Notes: a model not told the origin generated them from the letters alone. Shown: positions 8,931 through 20,887, counted from the first letter of the stretch. The stretch is 64,000 nt of DNA from Sycobia sp. Sy_11 (GCA_018907035.1 JACCIC010000096.1:1303501-1367500), one strand, 5' to 3'. Translations and numbers: made by a program.

Positions 8931-9550
8931 ATAACCTCGAAACGGGTAAATGATATAATGAAATTGCAAAGTAGACGCGAGTGGAAAGACTAAATTCAAG
9001 AGATAAAATAAAAGAAAATAAAGAAACAAGCATACGTGGCGAAGGCCCCAACGCCATGCAGACACTGCAAGCGGGAAGTGAAAATTTGAAGGCACGTGGC
9101 CGCACCAGGTTAAGTGTAACATACTGGACACCGCACGGGCCGCTGCTCGAACGAACGCAAGAAGCCGCACACAGAAGAGGAAGCAGCAACGACAATCGAG
9201 CTCAACGATGTCAGCTCAAATAGCAGGAAGGGCGCGTGGAGACGCTGAAAAACACAACAAGATTAGTGAGAGTCGGAGAGACACAGCGTGCGACGTCCGC
9301 ACTGCAGACGACCGCACTGGAAGTATCTTGTGCGATGTATATTGTGCGAGCGGGGAAAGTGGTACGCGGGGAAATTTAGGCAGCAGCGGCCACCAAAAAG
9401 GGGAGGGAAGTAAGGGTGTTTTTGCGAGCGTATGCGAGAGAGCGCGGAAAATGGCGGACGCCAAGATTGGAAAATGTAATTTTATTTTGTAATAAACCAA
9501 ATTGGAAAATAGAGTGTGGTATATTTTTTTTTGCTGTTGTAGTAGAACCA
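8454..9550 (+). repeat. candidate 3' LTR of G1
   Basis: The segment begins TGCAATGGG right after a polypurine tract and ends CCA before a (TA)n tract. It carries a poly(A) signal at 9491. Composition changes sharply at 9550. It also contains a (GA)n tract at 8887-8927. Without a 5' LTR in the window the edges cannot be checked by comparison, so both are estimates. Confidence 0.45.
9491..9496 (+). terminator. poly(A) signal AATAAA in candidate 3' LTR
   Basis: AATAAA lies in a T-rich context (TTTTATTTTGTAATAAACC) about 55 bases from the presumed LTR end, where a retrotransposon transcript would end in R. Confidence 0.45.
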
Positions 9551-9552
9551 AA

Positions 9553-9555
<3 letters not shown>

Positions 9556-9600
<45 letters not shown>

Positions 9601-9723
9601 TAAATATATGAAATTAAGGAAACCTTTATGCATATTAGCCCGAGTTCCCGCCCTGGAAGTACTCAGGAGAAGAAAAGGCGGTAAGTGAAGTACGTAACGA
9701 GCGGTAGGCCGCGCAACGTTACA

Positions 9724-9767
<44 letters not shown>

Positions 9768-9906
9768 CAGCAATGCGTGTAGCAACGCGCGCGCGCGCGT
9801 GTGTGTGTGTGTGAATACACTTTTTTTCGTTTTTTGCCGCAGCCTGATTTTTACATCTCATTTGTCGTAAAAATCAACTGAATCTCATTTAGATTAATAT
9901 AATTTT

Positions 9907-9957
<51 letters not shown>
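9556..9957. repeat. cluster of (TA)n and (GC/GT)n microsatellites
   Basis: (TA)n occurs at about 9556-9598, 9725-9766 and 9908-9957, and a (GC)n(GT)n tract at about 9787-9812. The sequence between them is non-coding. ORFs reading Ile-Tyr repeats here are microsatellite artefacts. Confidence 0.9.
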
Positions 9958-9959
<2 letters not shown>

Positions 9960-10585
9960 GCTTCCTAATCAAATTTTCGGTATTTTAGAAAATGAGAAAA
10001 CACTAAGGAAAATACTTAATGTTTATATTGATTATGGATGCTATCATCGGTTTTCTATTATTATTATATACTGAACAAATATGATCACGAAATGTATGTG
10101 ATCTCACTGTTTTAGTTTCCAAACATACCTAAACATTCGTATATATTTTAAACATAATGTAATTTAAATGTTAAAAATGTTAAATATTAATTATTATTAC
10201 ATTTCCTTATTTAATTTTAAGGAAATATTATACTTTTAAAACCTTTCAGGAGATTATTACGTTCTCTTATATTTCTCAAAAATATATAAAATAAACATAT
10301 TGTGAATAATAAATAATTTTATTAGCTTAAAATATAAACTAATATAATATTATATAATATATATTTTGAAATTTTATATTATAAAACATTAGCAAGGAAT
10401 TTCTACAGATAAAGAGATAATTTAGTCTAGCAAAAAGAATAACAGTAGTTTAAAAAAAGTATCCTGGTATCACATGTTCAATAAGACTTTCAATCTATCA
10501 ATCAATTTTTTCGATTTATATAAATTATTTATTAATTATATAAATACCATTTTTCAATCCTAGAGCAGAGAGAAGGAAACAGTTT

Positions 10586-10637
<52 letters not shown>

Positions 10638-12289
10638 ACCTTCTCTTATATATGATTGGTATATGTCAAATATGATTATACATATAGCATGCTTCAAAAA
10701 TATGAAAAGCAATCAAATAATTTTTGAAAATCGTTTTGAAAAAAGTTTAGTCTACAATTAGCATATATTTCTAGAGCTATTCAATTTATAAATACAAATA
10801 CATTGCTGATAATAGTCATTATTATTATCTCAATGTTAAGTTAATTTTATCAAAGCAATTTTGTTGCAATATAATTGTTTTTGTTAAGCAGAAAAAAATT
10901 ACGAATTAAATATAATAGTTTAAATATTTTAAGTATGAAACAAGACAAAACAAACTAATCCATTCAAAATATATAAATATACAATTCTAGCAATTAGACC
11001 TTCATATACATATTTTTTTTAAATATGTATATGAAGGTCTAAAATATTATGATAAATAATATTAAAAACTAATATTAAATTAAAAAAAACTAATATTAAA
11101 AATATACATTTTTTTAGTTCTAAATATTTGCAAGATGAAGATATTTAATTATACACTTCAGACAAAGAACGCGTTTAATTAATTCTGTTTCTGTTAAGGT
11201 TTTCTTATGTTCTTAAGCATAATAAACATTATTCCAGACATCTAATTTCTTTTTATAATTTTCAATTAATAATGAAATTAATCGATTGTTACATTTACTT
11301 TCTCTGCAGATTTTCTTTAATGTAAAATTTAATCCATTTACATACATACTTTTTAAATTAAACAAATGGTTTACACATATACCATTAGTAGACCATCTAT
11401 TGCAAGTAAAAAATTTATATATTTAAAGTACTGAGATGTTTATTTAAATACAGTAAATATTTTTGATGTATGAAAAATAAAAATTTGTTTTAAGATATTC
11501 GGTTCTTAATTTGAAAAATATTTATTTGCTTTAAAGAAATATTTAAAAAAAATATTTTTAATTTTGTATAATTTAAACAAAATATAAAATTGAACTGTAT
11601 TATCTTAACTTATTAGACCGTCATTTTCGTAATCTACAACTATGTAAACGTATGATATATGTTATATTGCAATAAAGAATAATTATATTTACATTGTTTT
11701 CTTATATATTATATAATATATATAAATATATACATAATATTATATTAGTATTGTAGGCAGCGCAACGCAACCTATTTGAAACACAAAATCTCAGCCGTTC
11801 AAACTTTACATATATAATTATAAAGGTTCAGAATCTGGTTGTAAAGCTGTCAACCGGTAGAGGCATGCGTTAATTGCGATGAAAACCCTGGATACACCTG
11901 GCGAAAAAGTTTTGGAAACATTTTTATTTTTCACTAACAAAATATGAAAATTAATGATATGCTTATGAAATGCAATTTAATGATTTTAAGAAAATGAAAT
12001 TGATTTAGCTACTTAAATAAATTCTATTTAGACAATTTATAATATTTTTTTAAATTAAAAATATCGCTTCAATTAAATCAGTTAATACATTTAAATATAT
12101 ATTTTTTTTAACGAAAAACAAATGTTTATATTAAACAAATTCTTCGTTCTTTGAATTCGAAGAAATGTATTTATTTAAAATTATCAAATTTTCTTTTAGT
12201 GTACTTCAATTTACAAAAAGTACTTCAAACAAAAGTTGTAGATCTTACCAAAATACATTTTGTGTACTATGCGCTGATTTTCTACAAAC
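9958..12289. other. AT-rich intergenic DNA, no gene seen
   Basis: The stretch is strongly AT-rich with only short ORFs of low complexity. It contains a (CT)n tract at about 10589-10634 and a perfect 22-base hairpin at 10994-11042, listed separately. I see no exon with splice sites and no transposase motif. Confidence 0.7.
10994..11042. repeat. perfect 22-bp inverted repeat with T5 loop
   Basis: The left arm 10994-11015 (TTAGACCTTCATATACATAT plus TT) is the exact reverse complement of 11021-11042, separated by TTTTT. It is a clean hairpin in otherwise unstructured AT-rich DNA. It could be a tiny MITE end-to-end remnant or a hairpin RNA source; nothing else supports either. Confidence 0.85.
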
Positions 12290-12835
12290 AGCATTTCTCA
12301 AGAAAAGTGTATTCGAATGTATCTATATTTCGTATAAACGTAGAATTGTTCCGGGGACCCCGAAACGGAAATGTTGAACTTTTCTCCAAAAATATATAGT
12401 TTGTATGGAATAATTATATAGAACAAAAAAATATGTATTTTAATGAGCTCTATGATTTTGGTTTTAAATGTTTTTCATTTTCTAAGATAAATTCAGAAAA
12501 CCATGATTTTTATGGATTTTCATCGATTTGGGAATACATATTTAATTTTGATCTAAGGTTATTATGATATTAAGAATCCTTGCTCCAAAAAATTTGAGTA
12601 TGCAAATTTTCAAGAAAATAGTGACAGGACTTATTCAATACAGTCACACCACTGTCGATGCTTCAGAGGGACCCCAAGATTAAATTTTTGATTATTTTTC
12701 GAGAAATATTCTCAGAGGATGAAATTATCTATAATAATATAGATTTATAGATAGAGAATTATTTACATAGATGTCATTTAACTGTTTAATAAATTGGTTA
12801 CATTATTATTTTCAGTAAAGCCGAGACGGTAGATG

Positions 12836-12887
<52 letters not shown>

Positions 12888-13870
12888 TTTATAACAGTAT
12901 AATACATTTCGATGGTTTTACGATGAATTTAAAAAAAATATTTTTTAATAGTGCATGCTTGCAGTACGATCGCTGCGATGTAAATTTCGCGAAATTTTTT
13001 TGATAATTTAGCCTTACTCCAAGGCTATAGCGATCATCGGCAGTCTAAATGTGTGCTCGCAGCAGGCTTGATCCGATAAAAATTGCTATGTGAGTCTATA
13101 ACAGAGATCGTGGATGAACTTCCGAAAGACGAGCATAATCGATTATTCGATTTTTTTTTGGATGCCGATTAAAATTATCGTAGTGTCGTTTGATGAAAAT
13201 TTAATTTTCAAGTTAAAAACTATAAACACAGAGTCTTTTGGACATACCTCGGGAAATATTAAAATGTACAAAAATGTATTTTAAAAAATCATTGTACATC
13301 TCATTAAAATACATATTTTTTATTCTATTTAATTCGTCGCTAGAATCTATATTTCTCGAAAAAATATATACGAAGATACCTGCATTGAGTATATGCGGGG
13401 AACCGTTCACAGGACTCCGAAACGGAATAGTTTCCGAAACTGAACTTTGTCGAGAAATATTATTTGCACCGAAAACTGTATAGAACAAAAAATATGTATT
13501 TAAATGAGCTCTATGATTATGGTTTAAAATTTTTTTGCAAGTGTTTTTATTTTCTTAAGGAAAATTGAACAAACCAAGATCTTTATGGACTTTGCATGGT
13601 TTTAGGATTGAATATTCAATTTCTGTCTAAAGCTGTTACGATATTCGTAATTAGTCCCGCAAAAATCACAAATATTCAGAAAAATAGGGCGGGGGGACTT
13701 TTTTTGGAACTAAACTCAATACAGCCACATCACTGACATTGTTTCGGCGAGCCTTGAAGCTTCATTATTTTTTCCTGCAGATAGTTAATATATGTTAATA
13801 GTATTATAGGTAAAATTATCTAGGCAATATATTTTTATACATTGGGTATTTTTTACACAAGTAAACTGTA
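12290..13870 (+). repeat. diverged direct duplication of ~0.5 kb
   Basis: The block at about 12290-12790 and the block at about 13320-13840 align along their length: AGAACAAAAAAATATGTATTT then ATGAGCTCTATGATT, CCGAAACGGAA, and AATACAGYCACAYCACTG occur in both, in order. By eye they are about two-thirds identical. The end of the first copy (GCCGAGACGG near 12825) also resembles 34019-34035. It is a dispersed, non-coding repeat of unknown family. Between the copies lies a (TA)n tract at about 12839-12881 and a short unremarkable stretch. Confidence 0.65.
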
Positions 13871-13874
13871 AACT

Positions 13875-13988
13875 TAATCAGAATGTAATTAACGGGATGG
13901 GCAAGATGGCAGGCAAGCACGATGCAGAAGAGGGGAAGTAGGGGAAGCGAAGGACCGAGCGAAAGAGAAAAGAACTGCACGTATATAC

Positions 13989-14019
<31 letters not shown>

Positions 14020-14134
14020 AGAAATGCGTGCACTAATCTTTCCTCTATTTCGGCAAGTTCGGACCGATTCCAACCGCCATCAAAATCACACACACACACA
14101 CGCGCGCGCCCGCACACACACACACACACACACA
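13875..14134 (-). repeat. foldback-type repeat, copy 1 (fragment)
   Basis: Read on the - strand, this fragment matches the copies at 28352-28860 and 49258-52770. Shared blocks are the centre around GGTTGGAATCGGTCCGAACT, a (TA)n tract, and the arm with TTCTTTTCTCTTTCGCTCGG and CTTCCCCTACTTCCCCTC. It is flanked by a (CA)n tract at 14087-14134. Only one arm is present. Confidence 0.65.
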
Positions 14135-14337
14135 TTGTAAACTGTAAAGTTTATCATATTAATATCATACAACATTTTATTAGATAACAAAGACTGACAA
14201 AAAACTATTATTAAAAATAAAGTAATTCCTTTTGTATACCATTGTATAAAAGATGATAAATTGAATAAAATAAATTATTAATTTAATTCGAAAGCAACGC
14301 ACAAAAAACAAACAAAATTCAATTTGCACTATATGCA

Positions 14338-14390
<53 letters not shown>

Positions 14391-14566
14391 TTGTTTGCAT
14401 ATGGCGCAAATCTAATCGCAGATTTAACTGTGATAGTTAAGAACAAATGTTATAAAGCAATATACAAATGCAAAGTCATATTGCGATTATGAAGAAAAAA
14501 AACTAATGCTGTCGATTGAAATGTTCTCTCTGCTCGCCGACCGCGAAACCGAACGGATCTCTATAT

Positions 14567-14616
<50 letters not shown>

Positions 14617-16181
14617 GACGAGCGTCACAAGGCGCCCGCGTCGACTTGTCCAGGGAAGAACGACGACGCGCGTGCCATTTCACGGACACGCAGACATTAA
14701 GGCGCTCGCGCGCACCGTCGCGCCTTGTGCTCGGCACGGTCCCCCTCCTCTCTGTTCGTGTCGCACACGAATCAAGAGCAAGGCATCGGATTGTGGCGTA
14801 CCAACATTGTTGAAGAAATCAGGAGTTATTGAACTCACTATTAAAGAAATGTTTACCTGAGAAGACAGCGAGAAGTTCTAACGGCGTTTCTTAGCATAAT
14901 AAAAATTCACCCGTTTTCAATAAAAAATTACTTTTTCCTATGATACGAAAGCTATAGCGGCTTATAAATAGACACAGTTATATCTAAAAGCGATTTGGAA
15001 GATTTTTAGTCTGCCTAAATTTGTTGTTTATATTTTGGGTAGTAGTAAAATAAAGGATTGAAATGCCTTAAATATTCATCATATTCAGAAAGTGTATAAT
15101 AAGAAATATATTTTTTTTTACATTCTTATATTATGTTTATACTTATAATCATTATTAAAATCGTTATATCTATTATAATTTGTTGTACATCACTATATGA
15201 GACTAAGGCAAACAAATTGTTCGATAATCTTTATTTACAGTTGGAACTTGGATTACTTACATTCGACGGAGCACCTTCTGTATACGCTATACCTTTTTAT
15301 TTAAATTTATACTTGAAAGTTACTATTTTATTATACATTATTTTAATGTAGAGTTTAAAAGGTATATTATCTCAATAATAGTTATTATTTGAAAATATTT
15401 TAATGACAAAGTGGCTTTATGTAAATATGTATTGCAAGTAGGATAATTTTAAATATTGAGGCTTATTTGGCACTATGTAAACTATGAATTGTTTTGATAA
15501 AAGAATCTTGAAAAAAATTGATTTTTTTTCCATACATCTTATATTAAATTATTCTACTTATGTATAACCATACTTAGTTACAATCTAATTATAAGTGACT
15601 AGTACTGTGTGCCATAGTTTTCTAATTAAATATTTTTGCTTAATTAGATTGAAAGCTAATTTTTTTTTCTTTTTTCAAGCTTCCAAATGTTTATAAATAA
15701 AAAAAAACTATTATTTTTTTTTTAAGTTAAAAATTGGGTATAAAAATAATCATCGGATTTTCAAAGAACAAAGTACAAGTGCTTGTTTTTTTTTTTAAAT
15801 CTCTGTCTGTAAAACAATATCGATTATTTTAAGATTTTTAAGTAAATGTTTATATTGTGTAACATAAATAAAACATTTAAATATTTACAAAATGAATGAT
15901 TTCAGTTTTGGGCATTGCTCCAAAAAAAAAAAAAAATTGTATTAAAGATGTCTTAATGATTTAAGACGAAAAAAAAACCAGAAAAATTTGTTAAAAATTA
16001 TGTTAACATTTATGTACATTTCTCCAAATGCATTTTGCATAAATAACTAAGGTAGAAAAATAGTAAGTATAAATAAAAAAAATTGAAGGATGTTACGTAA
16101 AATTTGTATTATTGATAACGTACAGATATAAGTAAATAAATGATAATTTTCTCCAAAATAATAAAAAAAAAAGGGGGAGAA
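14135..16181. other. AT-rich intergenic DNA with a small GC-rich island
   Basis: (TA)n tracts lie at about 14343-14384 and 14568-14612. Directly after the second, 14613-14800 is GC-rich and begins with a palindrome, TTGTGACGAGCGTCACAA. The island has no recognisable coding content and may be a fragment of an LTR. A small ORF at 15133-15351 has a hydrophobic end but no supporting homology. From 15350 to 16180 I see nothing but AT-rich sequence. Confidence 0.6.
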
Positions 16182-16426
16182 AGGTGTTAAAGGCGTCAAC
16201 CGACTTTCTTGTAACCGCGTGTTCGGCACGTCACGACCGCGGTCGGCCGTCGCCGGCAGCCGCCGAACTTTCCCCCCCTTCCCTCTTCCTTCCCTGCGAG
16301 CAACGAGACGCGAGGACTCCGCGCGCGACCGCCGAGTCGGAAAGAAGAAGAGAAAGAGAAAGAGTGAGTAGTGCGTCGCTTGCCGCCTAACCGGGAGGTG
16401 AGAGAAAAAAGTAAGAGAAAAGTGAG

Positions 16427-17158
16427 AGAAGCACGAGAAAGTAAGCGGAAAAAGTGAGAGAAGAAAGTGAGAAAGTACGAGAAAGTAAGGGAAAAAGGTG
16501 AGAGAAGAAAGTGCGAGACAAGTACGAGAAAAAGTAAGAGAAAGGTGTGAGAGAAGACGTAAGAGATAAAGAAGAGAAAGTAAGAGAAGAAGCAAGGTAG
16601 AGGTAGAGAAAAGGGCAGAAGAGAGAGAGAGAGAGGGTGGAGCAAAAAGAAGCAGAACGGGCCGAGCCGAGGAAGCCCAGCAGACCAAAAGGGCAACCAC
16701 CACCGCCGAGAAGGTGAGCTGGAGAGAGAGAGAGAGACAGCAGGAGGGACGTCAGCACCCTGGTGAGCGGCGAGCATCCGCCGCGTGTGTTTCTCCCCGT
16801 TTCTCCCTTGTGTCCCCTGTCCCCTCTTCACATCCCTCGAACATCCTTCTCCAAATTCGGCAAGTGCGTCGGGACGCGGGTCGCGGTCGGGGTGTGCCGA
16901 GCACGTGGACCGGGAGCGTAGTATGTGCTCTGACTAGAGGGAGGGTACGGTATGTAAGTTGCGACAAATAAAATTCGATTGAATACAGTTCTTGTGGTAA
17001 TGCGACCAGTTTCTTTTCCCTTTTATTTTCAGGCCGGCGGGACCTCCTCTGAGGTAAGTGAATGAGTGAAGTTATAAGTGTTTTTTTTTGTGAACGCGAA
17101 CAAATTGAATCACATTTAATTTATTTTTTTTGTGTGTCGAAATCGTCGTCGCATCACA
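16427..17158 (+). repeat. 5' LTR of G2
   Basis: This matches 26170-26914 with roughly seven substitutions and a few small indels by eye, including nine extra bases in the 3' copy. It ends CACA, followed by AAAA and the primer-binding site. It contains AATAAA near 16968 and a purine-rich left half. The left edge is unclear: unique purine-rich sequence continues to about 16182, where TGTTAAAGG would make a plausible TG start, but the 3' copy does not share 16182-16426. Either the 3' copy is truncated or the LTR really starts near 16427. Confidence 0.8.
17033..17059 (+). promoter_or_regulatory. possible 21-nt micro-exon and strong splice donor in 5' LTR
   Basis: TTTTATTTTCAG (acceptor-like, AG at 17031-17032) precedes 21 bases and then GAGGTAAGTG, a near-consensus donor at 17054. 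In the 3' LTR the acceptor reads CAAT, so it is lost, while the donor is kept. The donor could pair with the pyrimidine-rich acceptor ending at 19467, which would remove the AT-rich leader before gag. Confidence 0.35.
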
Positions 17159-17162
17159 AAAA

Positions 17163-17180
17163 TGGTGCCCAACGTGGGGC
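17163..17180 (+). promoter_or_regulatory. primer-binding site, tRNA-Lys type
   Basis: TGGTGCCCAACGTGGGGC starts four bases after the 5' LTR. It is complementary, with one mismatch, to the 3' end of insect tRNA-Lys(CUU), the primer family used by gypsy-type elements. The tRNA sequence is recalled from general knowledge and was not looked up. Confidence 0.7.
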
Positions 17181-19467
17181 TCAGCCGGTCGGGATCGCGA
17201 AATTAAATTTATCGCCACGTGGCGCGGCCATCTTGGCCACGTGTTGCTGTACGACCGCGTGCAGCGGAAACGACTGTTGCCGTGCGGGCGGATGTGCGCG
17301 ATCGATTGAGTGAGAGTGACTAAAAAAAAAAAAAAAAAGTGGAATTTTTTCGTGAAGAAAACAATTTTTTGTAAAAAATTTTTGTGGAAAAATTTTTGAA
17401 AAAAATTTTTGTGGAAAAAATTTCTTTAATTTTGTGTGAAGAAAAAAAAAAAGTAAGAAAAATTTAATGATTGAATTTTTTTGTGAAGGAAAAAAAAGTA
17501 AGGAAAATTTAATTTTTTTGTTGTGAAAATTTTAATTCAAAATTTTTGTGAAAAAAAAAAAATTTAATTAATTTTTTTTTGTGTGAAAAAAAAAATTTTG
17601 TGGAAAAAAAAAATTTTAAATTAATTTTTTTGAAGAAAAAAAAGGGAAATAAAATTAATCTTTTTTTGAAGAAAAAAAAAGATATTTTTAATTTTTTCCA
17701 ATTTGTAAAAATTCACAATTCACATCTGAATTATTGATTTCTTATCATTTCTTGATTTTTCACCGAAGATTTAGAGAGCAAATTTATGTTTAAATTTAAA
17801 ATGATTACTAATTTTAATTGAATTTAAAACTTCTTTTTGCAGCAATCACATAATTTTTATTAAAAAAATTTTTTTTTTGAAAAATTCCCATAAAGTGATA
17901 TATGAATTTCTTTCTATTTTTACTTGAATCTTTGAATTGTTTAGTAAATTAAACTAATTTCTTTTTGCATGAAATTATATTGTACGTAATTTACTTTTTT
18001 TTGCTTAAAATTTATACATTTCAATTTATAAACGAAAAAGCTCTCATGATTGACAAATAAATAGCATTAAATTTGCTGTGAATGCAATGAGTATTTTTGA
18101 CAATAAAATAATAAATATTAATAAAATACAAACTACTAAGAAGTAATAGAAGTGAGTCAAAAACAAACAGTAAAAAATGGGCATTTTAATTTTTGTAAAT
18201 GATTTCAAATAATGTTTTGTCATTTCATCGTCTATGCAAAATAATTTAGTTGGAAACAAACAATTATTGAAGACTTTCTGCTTAACGAAAGCAGTAATAT
18301 TAAGTAAATATATCATTGAAAATATCAGACATTTATTTTTATGCGGACTTACTTTAATTAATTCATATATAGATTTTTTTTTGAGATTACGTTACCTTTT
18401 TTTTATAAGAAAACATATGACATTTATAAATTTCAATTTACTCTAAGAACAAACTAGTCATTTTTGATCGGCTCGTTAAAATCATAATCGTGTGAGTTAT
18501 ATTTTAAGCAATGGGTGTGCATGCATATGCATATACATGCATATATACTTTTCGGCCGTCCGTGTACTGTTCGATATGGAAACACTAATCCACTTCTTGC
18601 GTGTAGATGTTGCTTTGATACTTATTTTTTTTTTCATGAGCGCGAATCCCTATCGTAATTCGATTTCATGTAAACTTGTAGATTTTACTTAACCGATTTG
18701 TTTAGGTATTCAGTTTTTTTTGTCAATGGTAGCACTTGATAAGAAATATTTTTTTTCAAAGCCTTTTTTTCAACATTATTAAAAAAATCTAGTTATTTAA
18801 ACATTATTCGGGTATATCACTTAAATAATACAAAAGTACAACTGGTTTAACAAAAAAAAAAAAAAAAAATGGGGGTAATGGCAATAACGAAGGAAACTAT
18901 ATCGTGCCTTAGTCCCTATCGCAAACTGTTAAAAACGCTGTAATTTCTATAATACAAGACTTACAAATTAAAGAGAAGTGAATGTATTTTATACAGATGT
19001 CTATAATAATAAACACCAAAAACTATAATAAATGGTTGGAATTATAAACTTCTAATTATCTGTTAATTCATTAATTAGAATGATTAATTAGTATTAATTA
19101 AATGAAATAACTAATGATTAATTAAATGAATTAATTGTATAGTATAACTTATCTATACAAGTCGACGCATTTGGGATTTAGCCGGTTCGTATTCTTTCTG
19201 TAAATCGATTTTTTTTTGCTGGTGGGAGTTAAAAAAAATTTCGTTCTTTTCGAGTCGAGAGACGAGCCTGGGGCATGGTAGCCCTAAACTTAATTGTCGA
19301 TTGAGGTAGGTTTACTGATTTCATTATCTGTTACAAATTTACTATTGATTGATTTGATCACTGACTGTCACGCATTATTATAATTCTATATATGTTACAT
19401 CTTTGCTGATATCCATCGGAAAATTCCGATCGCTTGCCAGCCACCTCGCGTTGTTTCCCCTTTTCAG
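17181..19467 (+). other. AT-rich leader of G2, possible retained intron
   Basis: This 2.3 kb stretch between the primer site and gag is very AT-rich, unlike the GC-rich coding part. 17320-17700 is a low-complexity array of GTGAAAAAAATTTTT-like units. No ORF of note is present. It is bounded by GTAAGTG (17054) on the left and GTTTCCCCTTTTCAG (ending 19467) on the right, so it has the form of an intron. It could also contain unrelated insertions. Confidence 0.5.
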
Positions 19468-19900
19468 GAAGATAAGTCCGAATTGAGTCTAAAAATCCAC
19501 GATCGGGTGGAATTTGCAAGAATAGTGGATCAGATTACGGAGGAGATCGAAATACCTAGACGAGATAGTATCGACGGTGTTGTCAAACCGAAAATTGAAA
19601 TCTTGCTCGTCGAGTTTGTTTTTCTCTCTCATTCGATCCCTTCTAGGTACAAAAAGTAAGGTAATCGCCAGATTTATTTGATTTAATTGATAAATGTTAT
19701 AATTTGAAATTCATTGTAAACGATCCCGCTGGCACGCGATTCTGTCCCATACCCATTTGCCTCCCACACACGTGCACCCCCGTTTTTCGTCCGCTATCCC
19801 GCCTCCGTTTGACGATTCCGGACGGCAAAGTAGATCGCGTTTCGAACCGGGCAATCGTACACAGGAGCGAATAGACAAGGCAGAATCTCGAGAAGTGACC

Positions 19901-20887
19901 ATGGCGTCCGTGAAGAGCGATGCGAGAAACGCGTCTCTGGAGCTGATTATGGACCAATACAATGGGGCCTGGGCGATGTACGGTCGGATTCGCCGTCTAG
20001 ACCAGGACCGGCTAAAGGCCGTCTTAAGCTTGCTAGGTGCAAATACGCACGGCGACCGTCATACGCTACAGAGACGCCTTCTAAGGGCTAAGCTCCGTAA
20101 TCAGGACCCGTCCCTAGAGATATCCTGGACCACGGAGGACGAGGAAGATCGGGACTCGTCGCCTACGCGCGGTGTGGACCAGACCCGAGTCGTGGACGAC
20201 TCCCTAGTCGATAAGCGCCGTAGATGGACAGGACGTGGGCGTGGACGCCCGATGACCACCCTGAAGGAGCTGGAGATTCCAGGACGGGCAACCCCACCGA
20301 CGACGGTGGGGGCGAACCCTTTCGAGAGTCTTCGGACTTCGCCGCCCAAGGCCGCGCAGATTCCCGGCAGGGCGGTAACGGTCACCGCGACGACGGGCAC
20401 TACCACCACGCCAAAGTACACCACTGCGGGGAACACGCTTCCGAAGTCAGACTCCCAATCGGTTACGATCAACCCAGGGGTGGTGTCAACGGTCAGTCTG
20501 GCAGACCAGTCGGGTTCGTTGCGCCGTCTAGAAGATCAAAAACGGGTGGCCGGTCTGCAAATGGATCACATCCTCCAGATAGCCATGGAACGCAATGAAG
20601 AAGAGCGGCTACGGTTACAGGACGAGATGGATCGTCGATCAATCCTGTCACAGTTCGACCAACAGTGTCGGCGCCGTAGCGTTCCGCTCCAGTCGCATAC
20701 GAATCAACGAGTGATCGGCGATGGCAGGATCATCGCCCGGAACGTATCAGGACCTCGCGCCAGGGAGGAGGTCGACGACGACGCAAATTTGGCGTCGGAC
20801 AGTCTGACAAGGACAGTCAGCACGGAAGAGGCGATCGGCCCGAAGCCACGCGCGCACCTACCCCCAGGACGGGAACTAGCAAAGTAG
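19901..20887 (+). pseudogene. G2 gag N-terminal region, SAP-like
   Basis: The frame is open from 19757, but the ATG at 19901 has the stronger context (GTGACCATGG) and starts the conserved part, so I choose it. Residues about 30-60 include DQDRLKAVLSLLGANTHGDR followed by LQRRLLRAK, a SAP-like pattern equivalent to that of G1. GRGRGRPMTT at about residue 110 resembles a weakened AT-hook. The C-terminal part is Thr/Ser-rich with a helical end. It stops at TAG 20885-20887, and capsid resumes about 100 bases on in another frame. In G1 the same boundary is a simple frameshift, so these are probably halves of one gag. Confidence 0.6.

Larger units (their letters stand above)
1..9550 (+). mobile_element. 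Ty3/Gypsy LTR retrotransposon G1, 5' LTR outside window
   Basis: The order is gag (SAP-like, capsid, CCHC knuckles), a charged coiled-coil linker, aspartic protease, reverse transcriptase (YLDD), RNase H, and integrase (HHCC, DDE, GPY), then an extra ORF and a polypurine 3' region. That is the Ty3/Gypsy order. The block is far more GC-rich than the DNA after 9550. Coding is split over all three forward frames and has in-frame stops at 4081 and 5223, so this copy cannot make a full polyprotein. The right boundary is set by a candidate 3' LTR ending in CA before a (TA)n tract; it cannot be confirmed because the 5' LTR is not in the window. G2 (16427-26914) belongs to the same lineage. Confidence 0.85.

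Noticed and set aside
8401..9195. 264-codon - strand ORF rich in Leu/Ser/Phe
   Set aside because: It is the complement of purine-rich LTR and (GA)n sequence; the composition explains the open frame and no domain is visible.
9500..9900. ORFs of repeated Ile-Tyr or Cys-Val, also at 14180-14860, 28212-28739, 29158-29463, 31347-31547 and 49455-49902
   Set aside because: They are translations of (TA)n or (GT)n microsatellites and not proteins.
15133..15351. Small hydrophobic ORF with a possible acceptor (TTTACAG) as a chemoreceptor last exon
   Set aside because: The resemblance is only a hydrophobic tail; no conserved motif and no companion exon were found.
16047..16831. - strand ORFs of 120-218 codons over the G2 LTR (again at 26023-26578)
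   Set aside because: They translate the complement of AGAGAAAGT-type purine repeats into Ser/Leu/Phe strings; they occur in both LTRs only because the LTRs are copies.
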